Source of the DNA: Saxidomus purpurata
Lineage: Eukaryota; Mollusca; Bivalvia; Venerida; Veneridae
Direction: 5' to 3'
Assembly (NCBI GenBank): GCA_022818135.1
Contig: JAFMSR010000017.1
Span: 10,155,144 to 10,219,143 of the forward strand
DNA length: 64,000 nt
The notes under the pieces were generated by a model that worked only from the letters and a program-made list of their open reading frames with translations, was not told the DNA's origin and did no database searches. Shown here piece by piece: positions 10,974 to 23,384 of this stretch. Position numbers and translations under genes: made by a program. Numbering within the stretch: the first letter of the stretch is position 1; each line of letters begins with the position of its first letter.

Positions 10974-11423
10974 GTAAGCTTTGTTCAATGAAACACGGTT
11001 TTACTTCCAGATTCTTTCATACATCTAGCTAACAGCTTTGTGTCAAAATGTTTATTATATTTAACTGCAAAAAGTATTTGTTCCCTACGCTGTTCTGATT
11101 TTAAAATGAAAACTTGATAGTCGCATGAACCAAAGGGTGCATGTTGTACAAGGTAATTGATTAAGTTTAATTGAGTATTGACTAGATACAATTATAAGCT
11201 ATAGAAATTGAAAAAGTAACTAAAGTGAACTAGAACTTATATAATCGTCTTTGACATTTTTTATTTAAAAGTAGATTTTCATAAGGTATTAAAGAACGTC
11301 TTGTGTCAGTCGTCCAAAGGCTTTTGACTTTAGATGATATAGCTTTACATGCATTTTAAAACATTAATTCATATCGTTTAATATATATTTATAATGTTGA
11401 CCCCAGTTTTTCACTTCTTTCAG

Positions 11424-11454
11424 TAAAAAGACAAGAAAATCTAAAGGAAGCATT
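11424..11454 (+). CDS. Gene copy 1: short basic cytoplasmic exon (tentative)
   Basis: After cttctttcag, 31 bases read K-K-T-R-K-S-K-G-S-I in frame with the membrane exon and stop at gtaagc. The strongly basic composition suits the inner face of the membrane. If the gtaagc is not used, the frame continues to a TAG at about 11517, giving an alternative terminus of roughly 20 more residues. Confidence 0.5.
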
Positions 11455-11695
11455 GTAAGCATCAACATGGTACGGCCGTGTGTTCAACGGGCTGTTTTCG
11501 ACAAAAAAACAATGTAGAGCTTGTATATCTTTATACCCAATAAGCACAGTTATTTCACTTTTTATTTTCATAAAAAGAACACACCATATATTACCACTGC
11601 AGTGTAAATTTTGTTAAGAAATTCTGTAATACAAAACCATTTAAACTTGTCAATATATTAGGCACCCATCTTGCTGACTAAAGAACGTTTTGCAG

Positions 11696-11742
11696 AAATT
11701 TAATAAAGTGGATGGCCTACAGCTACAGAAATACTTTAAAAG
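11696..11742 (+). CDS. Gene copy 1: cytoplasmic tail exon (tentative)
   Basis: Bounded by ttttgcag and gtagtt, 47 bases read K-F-N-K-V-D-G-L-Q-L-Q-K-Y-F-K in the phase expected from 11454. Other frames are partly open, and only phase continuity with the exon at 12279 supports this choice. Confidence 0.4.
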
Positions 11743-12278
11743 GTAGTTTATATTCTAAGAATTAAAAGTTATTGAAACATGTATTCCAAGACTTCTGGAA
11801 CTTCTTATTTTTGTATCAGTTTGTATTAAAGTGATATTACCCTTCAAGGTGATCATTATAACTTTTAAAACAATATTAAGTAAACAGTTATGAAACACAG
11901 GTAGAGACTTGCTAAAATCATGTTTTAATTAAGAAATAAAACCTTTACCTAGGGAAATGTCCCATTGTATTATGAATACGTGTCGTTAACTTTCATGTTA
12001 GTGTTGTGACTTTTTACACATGTTAATATTCAAGTTTTGTTACTGTTGAGAGTGATCATCAGAATTATTAAAAAAGACTTCTATGAAAGATATTTACTCA
12101 TTCGAAATGTTATTCTTTGTATTGTATAGGGCTCTTTCTGATACATGTAGTAATCTTTCTGCTAGACATGGATTGTATTTGAATTGCTAACATGAATCCT
12201 TTGTTTATAAATTACTCTATTATGATAATAATAATTATGATAATCATAATAACTAACTCATCATTAGACTGTTTATAG

Positions 12279-12333
12279 TTCCGGCCGACACACGGTAGCA
12301 ACGAGACAAACCGCTATGACTACAGAAGAATAA
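12279..12333 (+). CDS. Gene copy 1: terminal exon with stop codon (tentative)
   Basis: After gtttatag the frame continues S-G-R-H-T-V-A-T-R-Q-T-A-M-T-T-E-E and ends in TAA at 12331-12333. It fits the phase left by 11742 and gives a tail of about 45 residues in all. No convincing poly(A) signal follows closely; the next stretch is AAT/TAA-rich microsatellite-like sequence. Confidence 0.4.
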
Positions 12334-13344
12334 TGATAATAATAATAGTACGTTGTAATAATAATAATGATGGTGTTTTATCATGTCTTACTTTATTCTG
12401 TGGTATATGTAAAATATGTATTTTTTACATTATTTTATGGCAATGTACTTGTTTTTAAACAGGGGCTTCTTTGACGAAAATTAAAACAAAAATTATAAAA
12501 TTTTGTTCCCTCTACCTGTACACTATATCGTGCAAAATTAGGCTTTGATGTTTAAATCCACTTCCTGAAAATTGAGTCTACATGGTGGTAAAATGTACGT
12601 GTATGGTTTACTTTCAGTACCATCTTAACGCAAAAGATCGAATTAACACTTTTCTGTCAAAAATCGATTTATCATTATATGTACTTGTTCAATATAGAGA
12701 TCATCATATTTCATCACAATTTACAAAGTATGTCATAATAACCATTTTTTCATAAGATACAATTGATCTAATATGATTTTAATTGGTGGTAAGAAAAACA
12801 AAATCTAAACGTCACCGCACACAGACCAACGCGTAGGTAAACAGAAGTACTCCTTCTGTCTCTATTAGGAAAGGCACCAGACAAGAAGTCGCAAACTACA
12901 TGTATAAATTGGTTACACTTTTTGTGAAGTATAACAAATCGCCAACACGCGACAAGGCACTTTTTATCAAACTATACTAAGGCAACGCTTTTGCCAAGTG
13001 CCTCTAGTAACATACATCGCGAACATGCGACAATCCAGAGCATACACATACACAAAGTAAAGTCGATTGCAATGCCTTTACATGGTCGTCAGTTACCCGA
13101 AATACTGGTAACTTGTAGTGTTTTGGGGTTTGGAGGATAATTTACTTCATTAAAGTTTTTTTTCTATTACATGTATAATATTTTAGCATACTTCTTTATA
13201 ATGATATCACAGATGAGTGTTCTTGATTATATCTGAGAACAGAATGATGTATATGACTGTATATCATGGTATAACCGATAGCAGAATATCGGTTTAGAAC
13301 TGTGATTTCTTGACGACTTTCACAAGGAACTGTTTCACAAAAGA
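12334..13344. other. Region downstream of gene copy 1, no gene seen
   Basis: This AT-rich sequence starts with an AAT-type simple repeat and probably includes the 3' UTR of copy 1. I see no exon, RNA gene or long ORF with coding character. Confidence 0.5.
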
Positions 13345-13774
13345 TTAAAGTGACATTATGCGCATTTTTTTCAAGTAAAAATCCAGCTGAAAATGGTGTG
13401 TGTACAAAAGCGTAGAGGAAATAATAGCTTTTAACCAAATACACCAAACTCTTCCCGCTACCAGTATGAAATAATAACTTTCCAAATATTGATTTTCTTA
13501 TTTGACTGGGAGAGTCAATTTAAGAAAAGAACAACTGCATGCAGGAGTTGCTTCCCTTCCACTGCCGAAATCTCTACCAACATCAACAACGACACAATCA
13601 ACTATCATTTTATCAGTCCGATTTTCTGATATCTAAAGCACCAACTTCAAATACTAATGCGGCATACTCATTAATTTAACACATTTAAATACATGTAGCA
13701 ACCAAAAATTGCTTTTATAAAACTGTCACCAAAAATACACTATGTGCAGTAAGATGCGCCTAATGTCACTTTAA
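13345..13774. mobile_element. TTAA-flanked MITE, copy 2 of 6
   Basis: Near-complete copy of about 430 bp. It starts TTAAAGTGACATTATGCGCA and ends with GATGCGCCTAATGTCACTTT followed by AA. The interior matches the other copies over its length, including the words GACTGGGAGAGTCAATTTAA and CATGCAGGAGTTGCTTCCC. It has no ORF. The outermost TTAA on each side could be a target duplication. Confidence 0.85.
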
Positions 13775-14018
13775 CAGCAACTGATTAACCACAGTTGTTT
13801 CTTTGATTCAATGCAAGCTTCCATACGTGTCCAATGCTTTGATTGTGCCATTTGATTATTATTCAAGATTTTGTTTTATCCCGAAAATAAAAGACAACAA
13901 TTGTCATTGTTTATTTTCTTTTTACAAATGTAACACATCTATCTTGATGCTGATTTTCTATCCAAAGACACAACACACAATGCCATACATACGTGTAGTA
14001 TAAGAGGGTCCAATAACA

Positions 14019-14173
14019 TTATACAATTATAGACTAATTTTGAGGTCAATATATAGATTTGCGGACCTGTTAAAAGGGATATTGACCAAGGACGAAGTCC
14101 GAGGTCAATATCATTCTTTTACAGGTCCGCAAAACTATATATTGACCAAAACATTAGTCTATAATTATTATAT
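14019..14173. repeat. Long perfect-looking hairpin (MITE-like), about 155 bp
   Basis: The left arm (TATAGACTAATTTTGAGG, then CAATATATAG and GCGGACCTGT) pairs with the right arm (ACAGGTCCGC, CTATATATTG and CATTAGTCTATA). A short loop near 14085-14100 reads CCAAGGACGAAGTCC. The arms span about 65 bases each with few mismatches. An ORF through it is incidental. Confidence 0.7.
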
Positions 14174-15360
14174 CGTATACCTCATAATAAGAAGTGAAAA
14201 TTACACGGAAATATTACAGAATTGACGTCTTGAAATCCGTGCAGGTCTACACATTATTTTTCAGGTCTACACATACTTTTGCAGACCCGGCACGTGAGCC
14301 CTATCGGCCAATCAGGATTAAGTATTTGTTACAGGTATACGACATTAATGGTTGTATATAAAACCAATTGCTTGTCATAATTATGATAACTGCGCATTCG
14401 AACTCCTAACCATGTTTCATACACGTTATTACACTGTACACATACTAAAACGTACTGAAAATAACAACTTTAGAATCTAGAAGATGTACATTTTCCTTCT
14501 GAAACGCTGTTAAAACATGTCAATCGCCCTTCACAACTTTCTAAAATGATAAGACATTTAACATGAATTCATTGACCTCGTTTCGTTTGCTTACAAGTTT
14601 ATAAACACCAGTTAATCTTTTGTTCTGTATTCTGTTTATTGCCATCATTATCCGCCCTGTTGTATTTGTTGAAATTTAGGCCACCCAAGATAAAAGAGCT
14701 ACAGACACCTTAAATATAAATTGCCAAAAAGGTACAGACCACAAAGTGGCTCCTATATACATCGGTACTAAGTTTGTAGGGGTATAATAAAGTGTTTCTT
14801 GCAAGAAAATATTTTTATTCATTTAAAAAGACTATATTTTGTTTTCGTACATACATGTAGAGCTAATTAATACAACAAGTTTTTTGAAAGAGAAACAAAT
14901 TATTATCATTTAAAAAAACCATCAGACTAATGCCCAAACACTTTGTAATGTAACCCATTTGTTTATCAAAATAACCCACAGAACAACTTCTTTAGTTGAG
15001 TCAAGGCATATGCTCTTTTACTGCACGTCTTACTGACCATAAGTGTTTTGGCTAGAGATAATTGTTCAATTTCACAATATTAAAACTTGCTAGTTTCTTG
15101 ATATTGTCCTTGCCCAAGTTTTAGCCTCAGCGCCATTATCATGACACTTTTAACATAGAGGGCGCACTGTTAAAAATTTGGTAAACAAGTGTTCCATGTA
15201 CAGATGTACAGATCACTATCACCCAGAAGCTCATCTTCAGTGCCACAGTAACAACAGTAGAGAGAAGTGAATTAGCCTTAACAAAAATCTCTTAAAATGT
15301 TTCCGAGTTGTTTGTCTGGACCACCGACGCTACCCTGATTTATGTTAACAATTAAAATTT
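14174..15360. other. Gene-free AT-rich intergenic stretch
   Basis: No exon, RNA gene or repeat array is recognisable here. Scattered short homopolymer runs are present. Confidence 0.4.
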
Positions 15361-15695
15361 TCGGGTGCATAGAATGACCGAAAAAGACCGAAAAAGAACC
15401 GAAAAATGATTTATCTTTATTGAAAACAACTTTGTTTAAAAAGATAATGTACGATGTAATGAATATTTGTTTGTTTTCATAAGTTCCTGTGTTGCATCAG
15501 TTACAAAATCTGGAGTGCTAAATTTAGAAAGTTTTCGGTCTGCAATTTTTTTTTCGATCTTTTTACTTGATTTGTAATACAATATTTACAAATTTCTTCT
15601 ACTCTTTTAAAAAAATAAGTTGTTTTCGGTCTTCATGAACTGTTATTCGGTCTTTTGGGTTTTTTTTCGGTCTTTTTCGGTCATTCTATGCATCG
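15361..15695. repeat. Inverted-repeat MITE with GACCGAAAAA ends
   Basis: The left end TGCATAGAATGACCGAAAAA is matched by the right end TTTTTCGGTCATTCTATGCA. Inside each end the word GACCGAAAAA is repeated two or more times. The total length is about 335 bases and no protein is encoded. A related fragment, TTTTCGGTCGTTTTCGCTAG followed by TTCTATGCA, appears near 59035 within foldback B. Confidence 0.75.
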
Positions 15696-15854
15696 AAAAT
15701 ATTCATACTGTACTGATTTGCTGCCATTTTGACAATATGGTAGTCATTTTTATACAAATAAAGTAGTGGGAGCATGTTCTGCTGGCGTTTTTAATTGAAT
15801 TGTAGGTTTGAAAGTACTAAATCGGCGCGACAAAAAGGCCCGCTTTGAATTTTT

Positions 15855-15985
15855 GGTCTTGGTTTATAAAATTGATGCGGGCGGAAGCTCAAATTGAAAA
15901 AAAAAAAAAAAATTATTTTTAAAAAAAATGGAGCGGGAAATCCGTTTACCAAGTAATTAATTTGGTGTGGCCGAAGTGACAAATC
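15855..15985 (-). repeat. Dispersed repeat fragment ending AATTTGGTGTGGCC
   Basis: A stretch with GCGGGCG, a poly(A/T)-rich middle, GCGGGAAATCCG and AATTTGGTGTGGCC recurs in similar form at 31150-31262 (GCGGGCG, A/T run, GTGCGGCAATCCCG, AATTTGGTGTGGCC). The two copies mark a dispersed repeat of unknown family. Strand is arbitrary. Confidence 0.5.
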
Positions 15986-17146
15986 ACGCAGCCATTGTCC
16001 GTCAGTCGTAATAGTTTCTAAGTTACGTAGATATATGTTATACTTGAGGTGGTCATGGCAAGATGAAAGCAACAAGTCACATATTTCTAAATTGCATTTT
16101 GATAAAATGAGTCCCTGTTTGAAGCTAACATACATGTCACATTTTAAACTGTCAACCATGGTCAGTAGGTACAGATGGTAGCATTTTGTTATACTTCACA
16201 ATACATGTAATGCGCTTTCAGGCATTTAGACGTGACTGATACTTTCTCCGCGGTATTTTAAGTACATTCCAGTGAGATCATAGAGATGAAGCCATTCGGT
16301 GATCATAAATTAACTATATTTCGGGGACGTTTCATTGGTTATTGTTTTACCCGAATTGAACTAGAAAACATATTTCCGCAAAGTATACAAATGCGTACAG
16401 CTGAGACCGAAGATTGTTCTATACTGTCTAAATCGGTTAAGGTGTGCCGACTACTGTAATAACATCACCGACTGCCTAAGGAGGGGAATATGAAATTAAT
16501 TGTAAATACACTATACTGTCGGAATACACTATACTGTCGGAATTTAATCCATTGGAAGCAAAAATAAAGACTAGTGTATATTCGAAACTTTTCCCTAAAA
16601 CGGATGCTACAACATCTTCATTCTTCGTACAGTGAGTAGAGCTTATGCCATTTCAATACCGAGAAAGATATATATTTTTTTTGTTTTGGTTTTACAGAAT
16701 GTAATGATTCTTATGGTTTGAACTAAAGTAAGTAGTTTTTTATATTTCGTTTTTAACTGTGGTGTATTTATGATAGTCTTTATTTCATTCAAAGTACATA
16801 AAAGGATATTTGCTGATAGAATGTGTTTTAAACATCAGCAAACATTATCGCGCTTTCAGATATATTTTTCTAAATCTATTCAGCAAAGTAACTGAAGCAT
16901 AAGGGTATTCATCTCCTAAACATATTTTAATAAAACTTTCTGTAGCAACTTTTCACTGACCTTTTTAAAAAAGCAGGCAATAGGTCCGGCCCACTACACA
17001 TTGGGACCTATGTAAGAGAGGCAACTCAATACTTGAAAAACTTAAACAAAAATTTATTTGTCTGCCTGTAAAGTGATAAAGTCATTATAAAGATTAACAA
17101 GTAATATCTTTAAAAAAAAAGATGGTCGACGTAGGTGACGTAATAA
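15986..17146. other. Gene-free intergenic stretch
   Basis: Nothing coding is supported. A small local duplication of ATACACTATACTGTCGGAAT occurs near 16505-16545. Confidence 0.4.
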
Positions 17147-17218
17147 ACACATTTTGTGTTTCAGAAGGCTCCCGGGCAGTACACTGCTTATTCCGGTACC
17201 GAAACGCTAGCCAATAAT
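17147..17218 (+). repeat. 72-bp perfect direct repeat, first copy
   Basis: The sequence from ACACATTTTGTGTTTCAGAA to GCTAGCCAATAAT is identical to 17368-17439. Each copy includes CTCCCGGGCAG, CCGGTACCG and CTAGCCAAT, giving it higher GC than the surroundings. Confidence 0.85.
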
Positions 17219-17367
17219 CAATGACGCTAGATGTCCGGCCCCGGACAACACCTCGTTGAATACAAAAGTTGATCTTCGTACTGTCCAGAAACCTTGACAT
17301 AACGTGTTCTGTTTTTTTCTTTTTTGCAACATGATTTATTATAAATAACTATAATATAAAAAAATAT

Positions 17368-17439
17368 ACACATTTTGTGTTTCAGAAGGCTCCCGGGCAG
17401 TACACTGCTTATTCCGGTACCGAAACGCTAGCCAATAAT
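17368..17439 (+). repeat. 72-bp perfect direct repeat, second copy
   Basis: Identical to 17147-17218 by direct reading. It is followed by TTGCAGATTCTGATTGGTCA, so CCAAT on both strands lies within about 20 bases. The first copy is followed by unrelated CAATGACGCTAGATGTCC, so only the 72 bases are duplicated. Confidence 0.85.
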
Positions 17440-19420
17440 TTGCAGATTCTGATTGGTCACATTATAACGAAGTTGGTTAGCAACGCGTCCATACCAACGG
17501 AAGTTCAAATCAAAAGTATACGACTACGTCGAAAAAAATATGGGAAAGTCTATATAGACTATGTCGATTAAAAACTGCAATAAAAAAGGAGAATAAAACT
17601 CTGAATTACAAAAGAGTTAAAGAATTTATCCTGCCAAGCAGGTTGAGCTACTTCCTCACTAAAGGATAGGATTTAATTTTACCCTAGATTTCTATAATAG
17701 AATTTGACTTTGTATAGACACATTATAATTTGTATTTCATGTTCTGTCAACATGGTTGTATTATAGGTTATTGAACTTGTATGGAGAAATATTACGTATA
17801 ATATAGAACGAGTTGCTTGGGCGGGAAGCATAGATTAAATGGCATACTGTTACCAAAGAACAACAAATTAATCACGAAATGTATCAGAAAACTATTGTCA
17901 AATTTTGGAATGCAAAAATACACGAGGCTGTGTTGAACAGTTTCGCTAGAAAATTAAATTTTCGACAATCGAGCTCTCTGGGACATGAACACAAACCTCA
18001 AGAACAGTTACGTAAAAATAAATCCCTGTCTGCAACTTAATTCATTAAAATATGGTACGTTAGGACAAGTTGAAAATCACACAGAAGAGATATTTTGCAG
18101 TCAAAATGTAAAGTAGTGCTTATAGACTACCTGAATAATTTTAAATGATATAAAAACAGGTGTAACATTTTATTTACTTATTTCAGAAATTCATATTGAT
18201 AATATTGATAATGAATACAAATACTTTTATCAGTTGCCTCTGATATATACTGTATATATACCTACGATTCAGTAATACAAAACACGTTTTCTTCCCACCG
18301 GAAGTTATGGTCGCACCGTGAAATAGGTGCCGGTAATCCCTGTTTGGATCAACAAAATAAAAAAACACTTATAAATTACAGGATCTAATCTATTCTTTAA
18401 CATTCAATAATGAACAAGAAAAGTATTGACGCAAAGCATGAAGGACGCGGCAAAATGGCTTTCAATGAGCAAAAATAATAGCATCAGGTACTACATAAAT
18501 GGAATTGCGAGAGAATTGGCTTCAGAATGACACGTCCTTTCCCCCTGCTGTATTTTAACACATCAGGCGGCAGTAGGCCGTCAGTATTTATTCAAAACAT
18601 TAATACAACTTTAAATTGGAAACAATTTACATACTGTAACCCCTTAACTATTTTTTTCGGAAAAACAACTGTCACTTTCATCATAAAGAGCGATGGTGTG
18701 TGTCATTGTGGGTGGGGGTGAGGTTGGGGCGATGCGGAAAAACCATTTAATACCGTACAGTGAAAACCAGTGCCAAACTATACGATTTAGCAAGATGCAA
18801 CTTTGAAATCAGAGAAATAAAACAGACTCGGAGTGATATGATGATACTGTTGTATCCTGATCGTGCAAGTTTTATTTTATGTTAAAATATAGTATGATCC
18901 TGACTCGGCGGGGAGGGGGAGAACCAACTTGACTCCATTCCTTCGCCTATTTCCTTCTTGTCCATTTGAAGCGTAAACAGATGATTGCGTCTCCTGGCAC
19001 CAAAACTGTTCATCTTTCTAGGGCAATTTTTTTAGGGTTAGTTTTGCTCAATATGTTTTATTGCCCACTGAGTTTTATTTCGTTCTTTTTAAGTATTAGT
19101 ATATAATTTTAAGAAGAATTCTGCATCATTAAAATCATCTAAGGGGTTGCCTCTGTCCGTTAAAACTATCCATGGCATACGAACCTATATAACTTCACCT
19201 ATTTCCTGCAATTCGTCCATTGCTCGTATTCAAAATGACACCTTGAGTGCAGCTCGAGGAACCGCTTTCGCTCCTCGAAAAATCTGTCCTTACTCAAGGT
19301 TACTCGACTCTTCTTTACGTTTATGAATACCAATCGCTCCTCATTGGAGAAAATGCATCGACCGTTAGCCGATTAAAGGTAGCTCAGTCGATGAACTGTT
19401 CTGAATATAAACATAAATGA

Positions 19421-19554
19421 TATGCTTATTCACAACCGTTGCATGCTTATTTGTCTAAATTAAAGTCGAAAGAATGGCCATATTACAAAATAAAATACAC
19501 AAGAAAACGAATAAACTAGACAAATGGACATGCAACGTTTATGAATAGGCATGT
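19421..19554. repeat. Imperfect hairpin, about 134 bp
   Basis: The left arm TATGCTTATTCACAACCGTT followed by GCATGCTTATTTGTCTA pairs with the right arm TAGACAAATGGACATGCAAC followed by GTTTATGAATAGGCATGTA. The spacer is about 60 bases. It looks like a short MITE or its relic. Confidence 0.55.
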
Positions 19555-20499
19555 ACTATAGATGTTCTATTGTAAATAGTTCATATCTATCAATATAATA
19601 TGTTGTTTCCTCCAAACTAAGGTCAATTATGGGTGTAGAGTTAATATACTTTCATATTTGTCTTCGTTATTACTTTAGAGCATAATAGCTACATTAAGAA
19701 AGCTATAGGACGATCATCTTGTACAGTAATATAAGTTTAACAATTGGGACATTCTAACATGCATGCATGACTGTGTTGTTCTTTTTTTCAAATAAATAAT
19801 AATATCATAATCAAAGTACAATGTATTGATTCAAAGTTTGCGTTTATTTGAACCGGGCATGGTGTATAGCGGGAAGACGAAGTTGCCGCGCCGCTGATAC
19901 GACCGCTCAGTGTGCTCTACCTTTATCCACTACTGTATAATATTTTAACCGGATTAAAGGTGAAGAGTTGTTAGACAATGGGCACGACACCACTGTTTTC
20001 TACAACTATATCTACATTACAACTGACCAAAGGCTACGTTTTGCTACCTTCATACATTAATGTTTTCTTGTTTTCAACGAAGACATATATTTATAAGATT
20101 ATTGGAAAATGAACCACGTTATAATGAATTCAAGCTTGAATAGAAATTGCGTTCAATGAATTGTGAATAACTTATGACCTTCGTTCTTACAACTTACTAT
20201 CATCAAATCGCGACGGCCGATGGATACTCACTGGAACGTTACGTGAAATATAAGTGTAAACAAACTTTTATACTGTGGAAAGGATTTTACAAGCTGGATT
20301 AGGTTTGTAATTTTACACTATTTACTATGTCATACATTACATATTTTATCTTAGCGTTATACATTACATATTTTATCTTGGCACAGATGTTCTCTACTTT
20401 CTGTAAGCATTGTTTATTAACCTGTTAAACACATGTATGCATGTGTATGTTAGAATGTTCACTTGATGGACATAATTTTCATGTTTTTTTATTTGTTAT

Positions 20500-20562
20500 T
20501 ATGCAACAAAATACTTTATATTGTACAAGTTGCTTAATAAAAGTTCTGTTCTGTTCTGCTAA
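20500..20562 (+). repeat. Possible 3' end of a non-LTR retrotransposon
   Basis: An AATAAA at about 20536 is directly followed by a short TTCTG tandem (TTCTGTTCTGTTCTG). Many animal L2/CR1-type LINEs end in AATAAA plus such a short tandem. No reverse transcriptase ORF lies upstream, so at most a tail is present. Confidence 0.35.
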
Positions 20563-22389
20563 TTCATCACATTCCCTAAATAATATACAAAAAAATTAAC
20601 AAATGCCCTTAAAATCCCTAATCTAAACCTCTGCTCTGTGAATTAGTGTACCTTTTTATCCGACGTATGGGTATAAATTTCAGACCTCAAATTCTTAAAA
20701 TACTTTTATTAAGTAATCGTTTTCAAATGAGAGATGCGACTTAATTTAAACATATTTTATTGCTATGTACACAGCATAACCGGATAGCAGCTTTCGACAG
20801 TTCAGTAATACATTGCGAAACAAAAAGGTTGAATCACGAGACGGCCCGCCCTAAACAATTTGATTTAATATCTTATAGAAAGTTCTCTGTGTTTACTTAT
20901 ACTTGAATAAAAAAATCAAATGTAAGACTTATACAGCGTGTATTGAATGTAATTTTAATTATGTTCGAATTGTTGAATAAATAGAAGCCGTTCGGGTATA
21001 TGGCTGAGTAACTTTTATAATTCTATCCGGGATACGGGTTATACAGTGTTATATACATTATATAGTAAATGTTCAAATAATCTTTTCCAATGTATATCAA
21101 CAAGAGTACAATAAGTTAAGGATGAACTGACAGTGACGTAGTTAAAAAGTCTACTTGTATCGCCGAAATACAATGCCCATATTTCCTAATATCATATGTG
21201 TTGTTATCATGCGAATACGACGATATACAGATGTATAAGTCTGAAATGAAATATTTTCTGTTTTGTTCTACTTACTGATAAAAATCTTTCTTGTAATTAT
21301 ATTCTACCCTCTTGAGCAATTGTTGTTAGTGTTTATTGGGTTATGACACGGTCACACTAGCATGACTAGCCTAAATGTGTTGTATCTTATAGTATAAGTG
21401 TACGTTGTTTTGTTTAAGTGTGAATGTTACGGTTGTATTAGTTGTACATGTATCTTTACTACTTATAACGTAAATCTTTACTACTATTATTATTATAACG
21501 TTATATCGCCTGAAGGGTTTTAATCTAATTGTGATCAGTGTGTTATATAAACACAGGATAGAGGTGCGTTACGTAAATGAGAAAGTCCATAAACTATTAC
21601 TGTATACATCATACCACAGGTTAATTGCCCAGTTCTATGCTTTTTCTCCAATCACATTTATGACTTTTAATAGTCATCGATTTTGTGGGGGAAATGTTTT
21701 AGGAGAAAAGGGATTGCCTGCCGGTCAGAGGTTGGTGTTGTTGTTGGTGATGATGATTTTTTTATGAATTTTCTTTAGCGTGTTTTGAAACAGATGACAG
21801 TTTAAACTTAATATGCTTATAAATTTATTATAACTTGGTTCCCATCAAATACAATTGCTCGCCGAGTCGTAATTCTATAGCTGTGTTCAGACGATTATTT
21901 TGAATGAATGGGTAAAATGCTCACTGTTATCATTTATTATATGTGTCAAACGTTTACAATTTAATGTAGAAAATTGAAGGTAAATCTATTATTTTAAGTG
22001 GATTTTCAAAGCTGTGTAGAGAAACTTGTTTATGATGTTATTTTTAAACGACCGGTGTTATGTACGTACAATAACATCTGTTTCACGTTTTATTTCGTAG
22101 ACAGTCAATTTTCTTTGTGATTTTCTAGCAATCCGATATATAATGAGTCTTAACCAGGTTATGATTCCGACGTAAGACTGACCTACATTCATACTGTAAC
22201 ATGTTTTCCGTTTCTTCGGGACTCTCCGAAGATTGTCGGAGACGACCGAGTGTATACGATTGATTTGAATTCTCGATGATATAAATAAGTATTATATTGA
22301 ATCCTTGTCAGAATTAATTTACTGTTGGAACTCTTACAAAATTATTGTACGTCTAACGTATTTTGAGAAAGTTCGACTGTTTTTAAACG

Positions 22390-23033
22390 AATATATAGCC
22401 TGGTTGCATACTTATGTATTCTCTCACACTGTAAGTTAAGATAGCCTGGTCGCATACTAATTTATTCTCTCACACTCATTGTTTAGATAGCCTGGTTGCA
22501 TACTTATTTATTCTCTCACACTAAATGTTTAGATAGCCTGGTCGCATACTTATTATCTTACACTCAATGTTTAGATAGCCTGGTCGCATACTTATTTATT
22601 CCCTCACACTCAGTGTTTCGATAGCCTGGTCGCATACTTATTTTTCTCTCACACTCAATGTTTATATAGCCTGGTCGCATACTTAATATTCTCACACTCT
22701 CAGTGAGAGTTAAGATAGCCTGGTCGCATACTTATTTATTCTGTCACACTCAGTGTTTAGATTGCGTGGTCGTATACTTATTTATTCTGTCACAATCAAT
22801 GTGTAGATAGCCTGGTAGCGTACTTATTTATTCTGTCACAATCAATGTTTAGATAGCCTGGTCGCATACTTATTTATTCTCTCACAAACAATGTTTAGAT
22901 AGCCTGGTCGCATACTTATTTATTCTGTCACAATCAATGTTTAGATAGCCTGGTCGCATACTTATTTATTCTCACACACTCAATGTTTAGATAGCCTGGT
23001 CGCATACTTATTTATTCTCTCACACTCAACATC
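22390..23033 (+). repeat. 46-bp satellite array, about 14 units
   Basis: Units of about 46 bases carry the core AGCCTGGTCGCATACTTATT followed by TATTCTCTCACACTCAATGT. Starts recur at roughly 22397, 22443, 22490, 22536, 22577, 22623 and so on to about 22991. Units vary at a few positions (for example TGGTTGCATA, TGGTAGCG, TCTGTCACAATC) and two are shortened. There are no unique spacers between units, so this is a satellite, not a CRISPR. Confidence 0.9.
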
Positions 23034-23384
23034 CTGATAGATCTATAGCCCAGTATGATTATTACCAGGAAAAATGTACATGTAAGAATTTAACACCATC
23101 GATACATGTACATATTGCGGCAGATCCATGAAATTACCAATTCAGGAACCTAATTATCACCAATGTGCCTGATATTGATATTCTGGTCACGAACCCTGTG
23201 AAAACTGATACTGTTTTCTTCTCACTTTACTGAAATATGCACCATAATACTTATTACCAACCGGTGAAAGATCTCATTAGCGACATTGCACGTGTTCATC
23301 TGCGTGCTCTGACCACAACTGAACATGTAGCATGTGCATAAAATTGTTTATTCTTTATAGGCTTTAACCTTTTAAATTTTATAT
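23034..23384. other. Unannotated sequence before the assembly gap
   Basis: About 350 bases with no exon or repeat that I can identify. Confidence 0.4.

Larger units (their letters stand above)
17440..22390. other. Large intergenic region with small hairpins and a possible LINE 3' end
   Basis: No convincing exon was found in about 5 kb. Items seen are the hairpin at 19421-19554, a small tandem duplication of ATACATTACATATTTTATCT at 20330-20390, and the LINE-tail-like sequence at 20500-20562. Short ORFs here have no coding character. Confidence 0.4.

Noticed and set aside
15791..16159. 122-codon minus-strand ORF
   Set aside because: It overlaps a dispersed repeat and a poly(A/T) tract, giving a string of F and no coding character.
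22390..23033. Possible CRISPR array
   Set aside because: Units are contiguous, with no unique spacers, in a eukaryotic intergenic region. It is a satellite.
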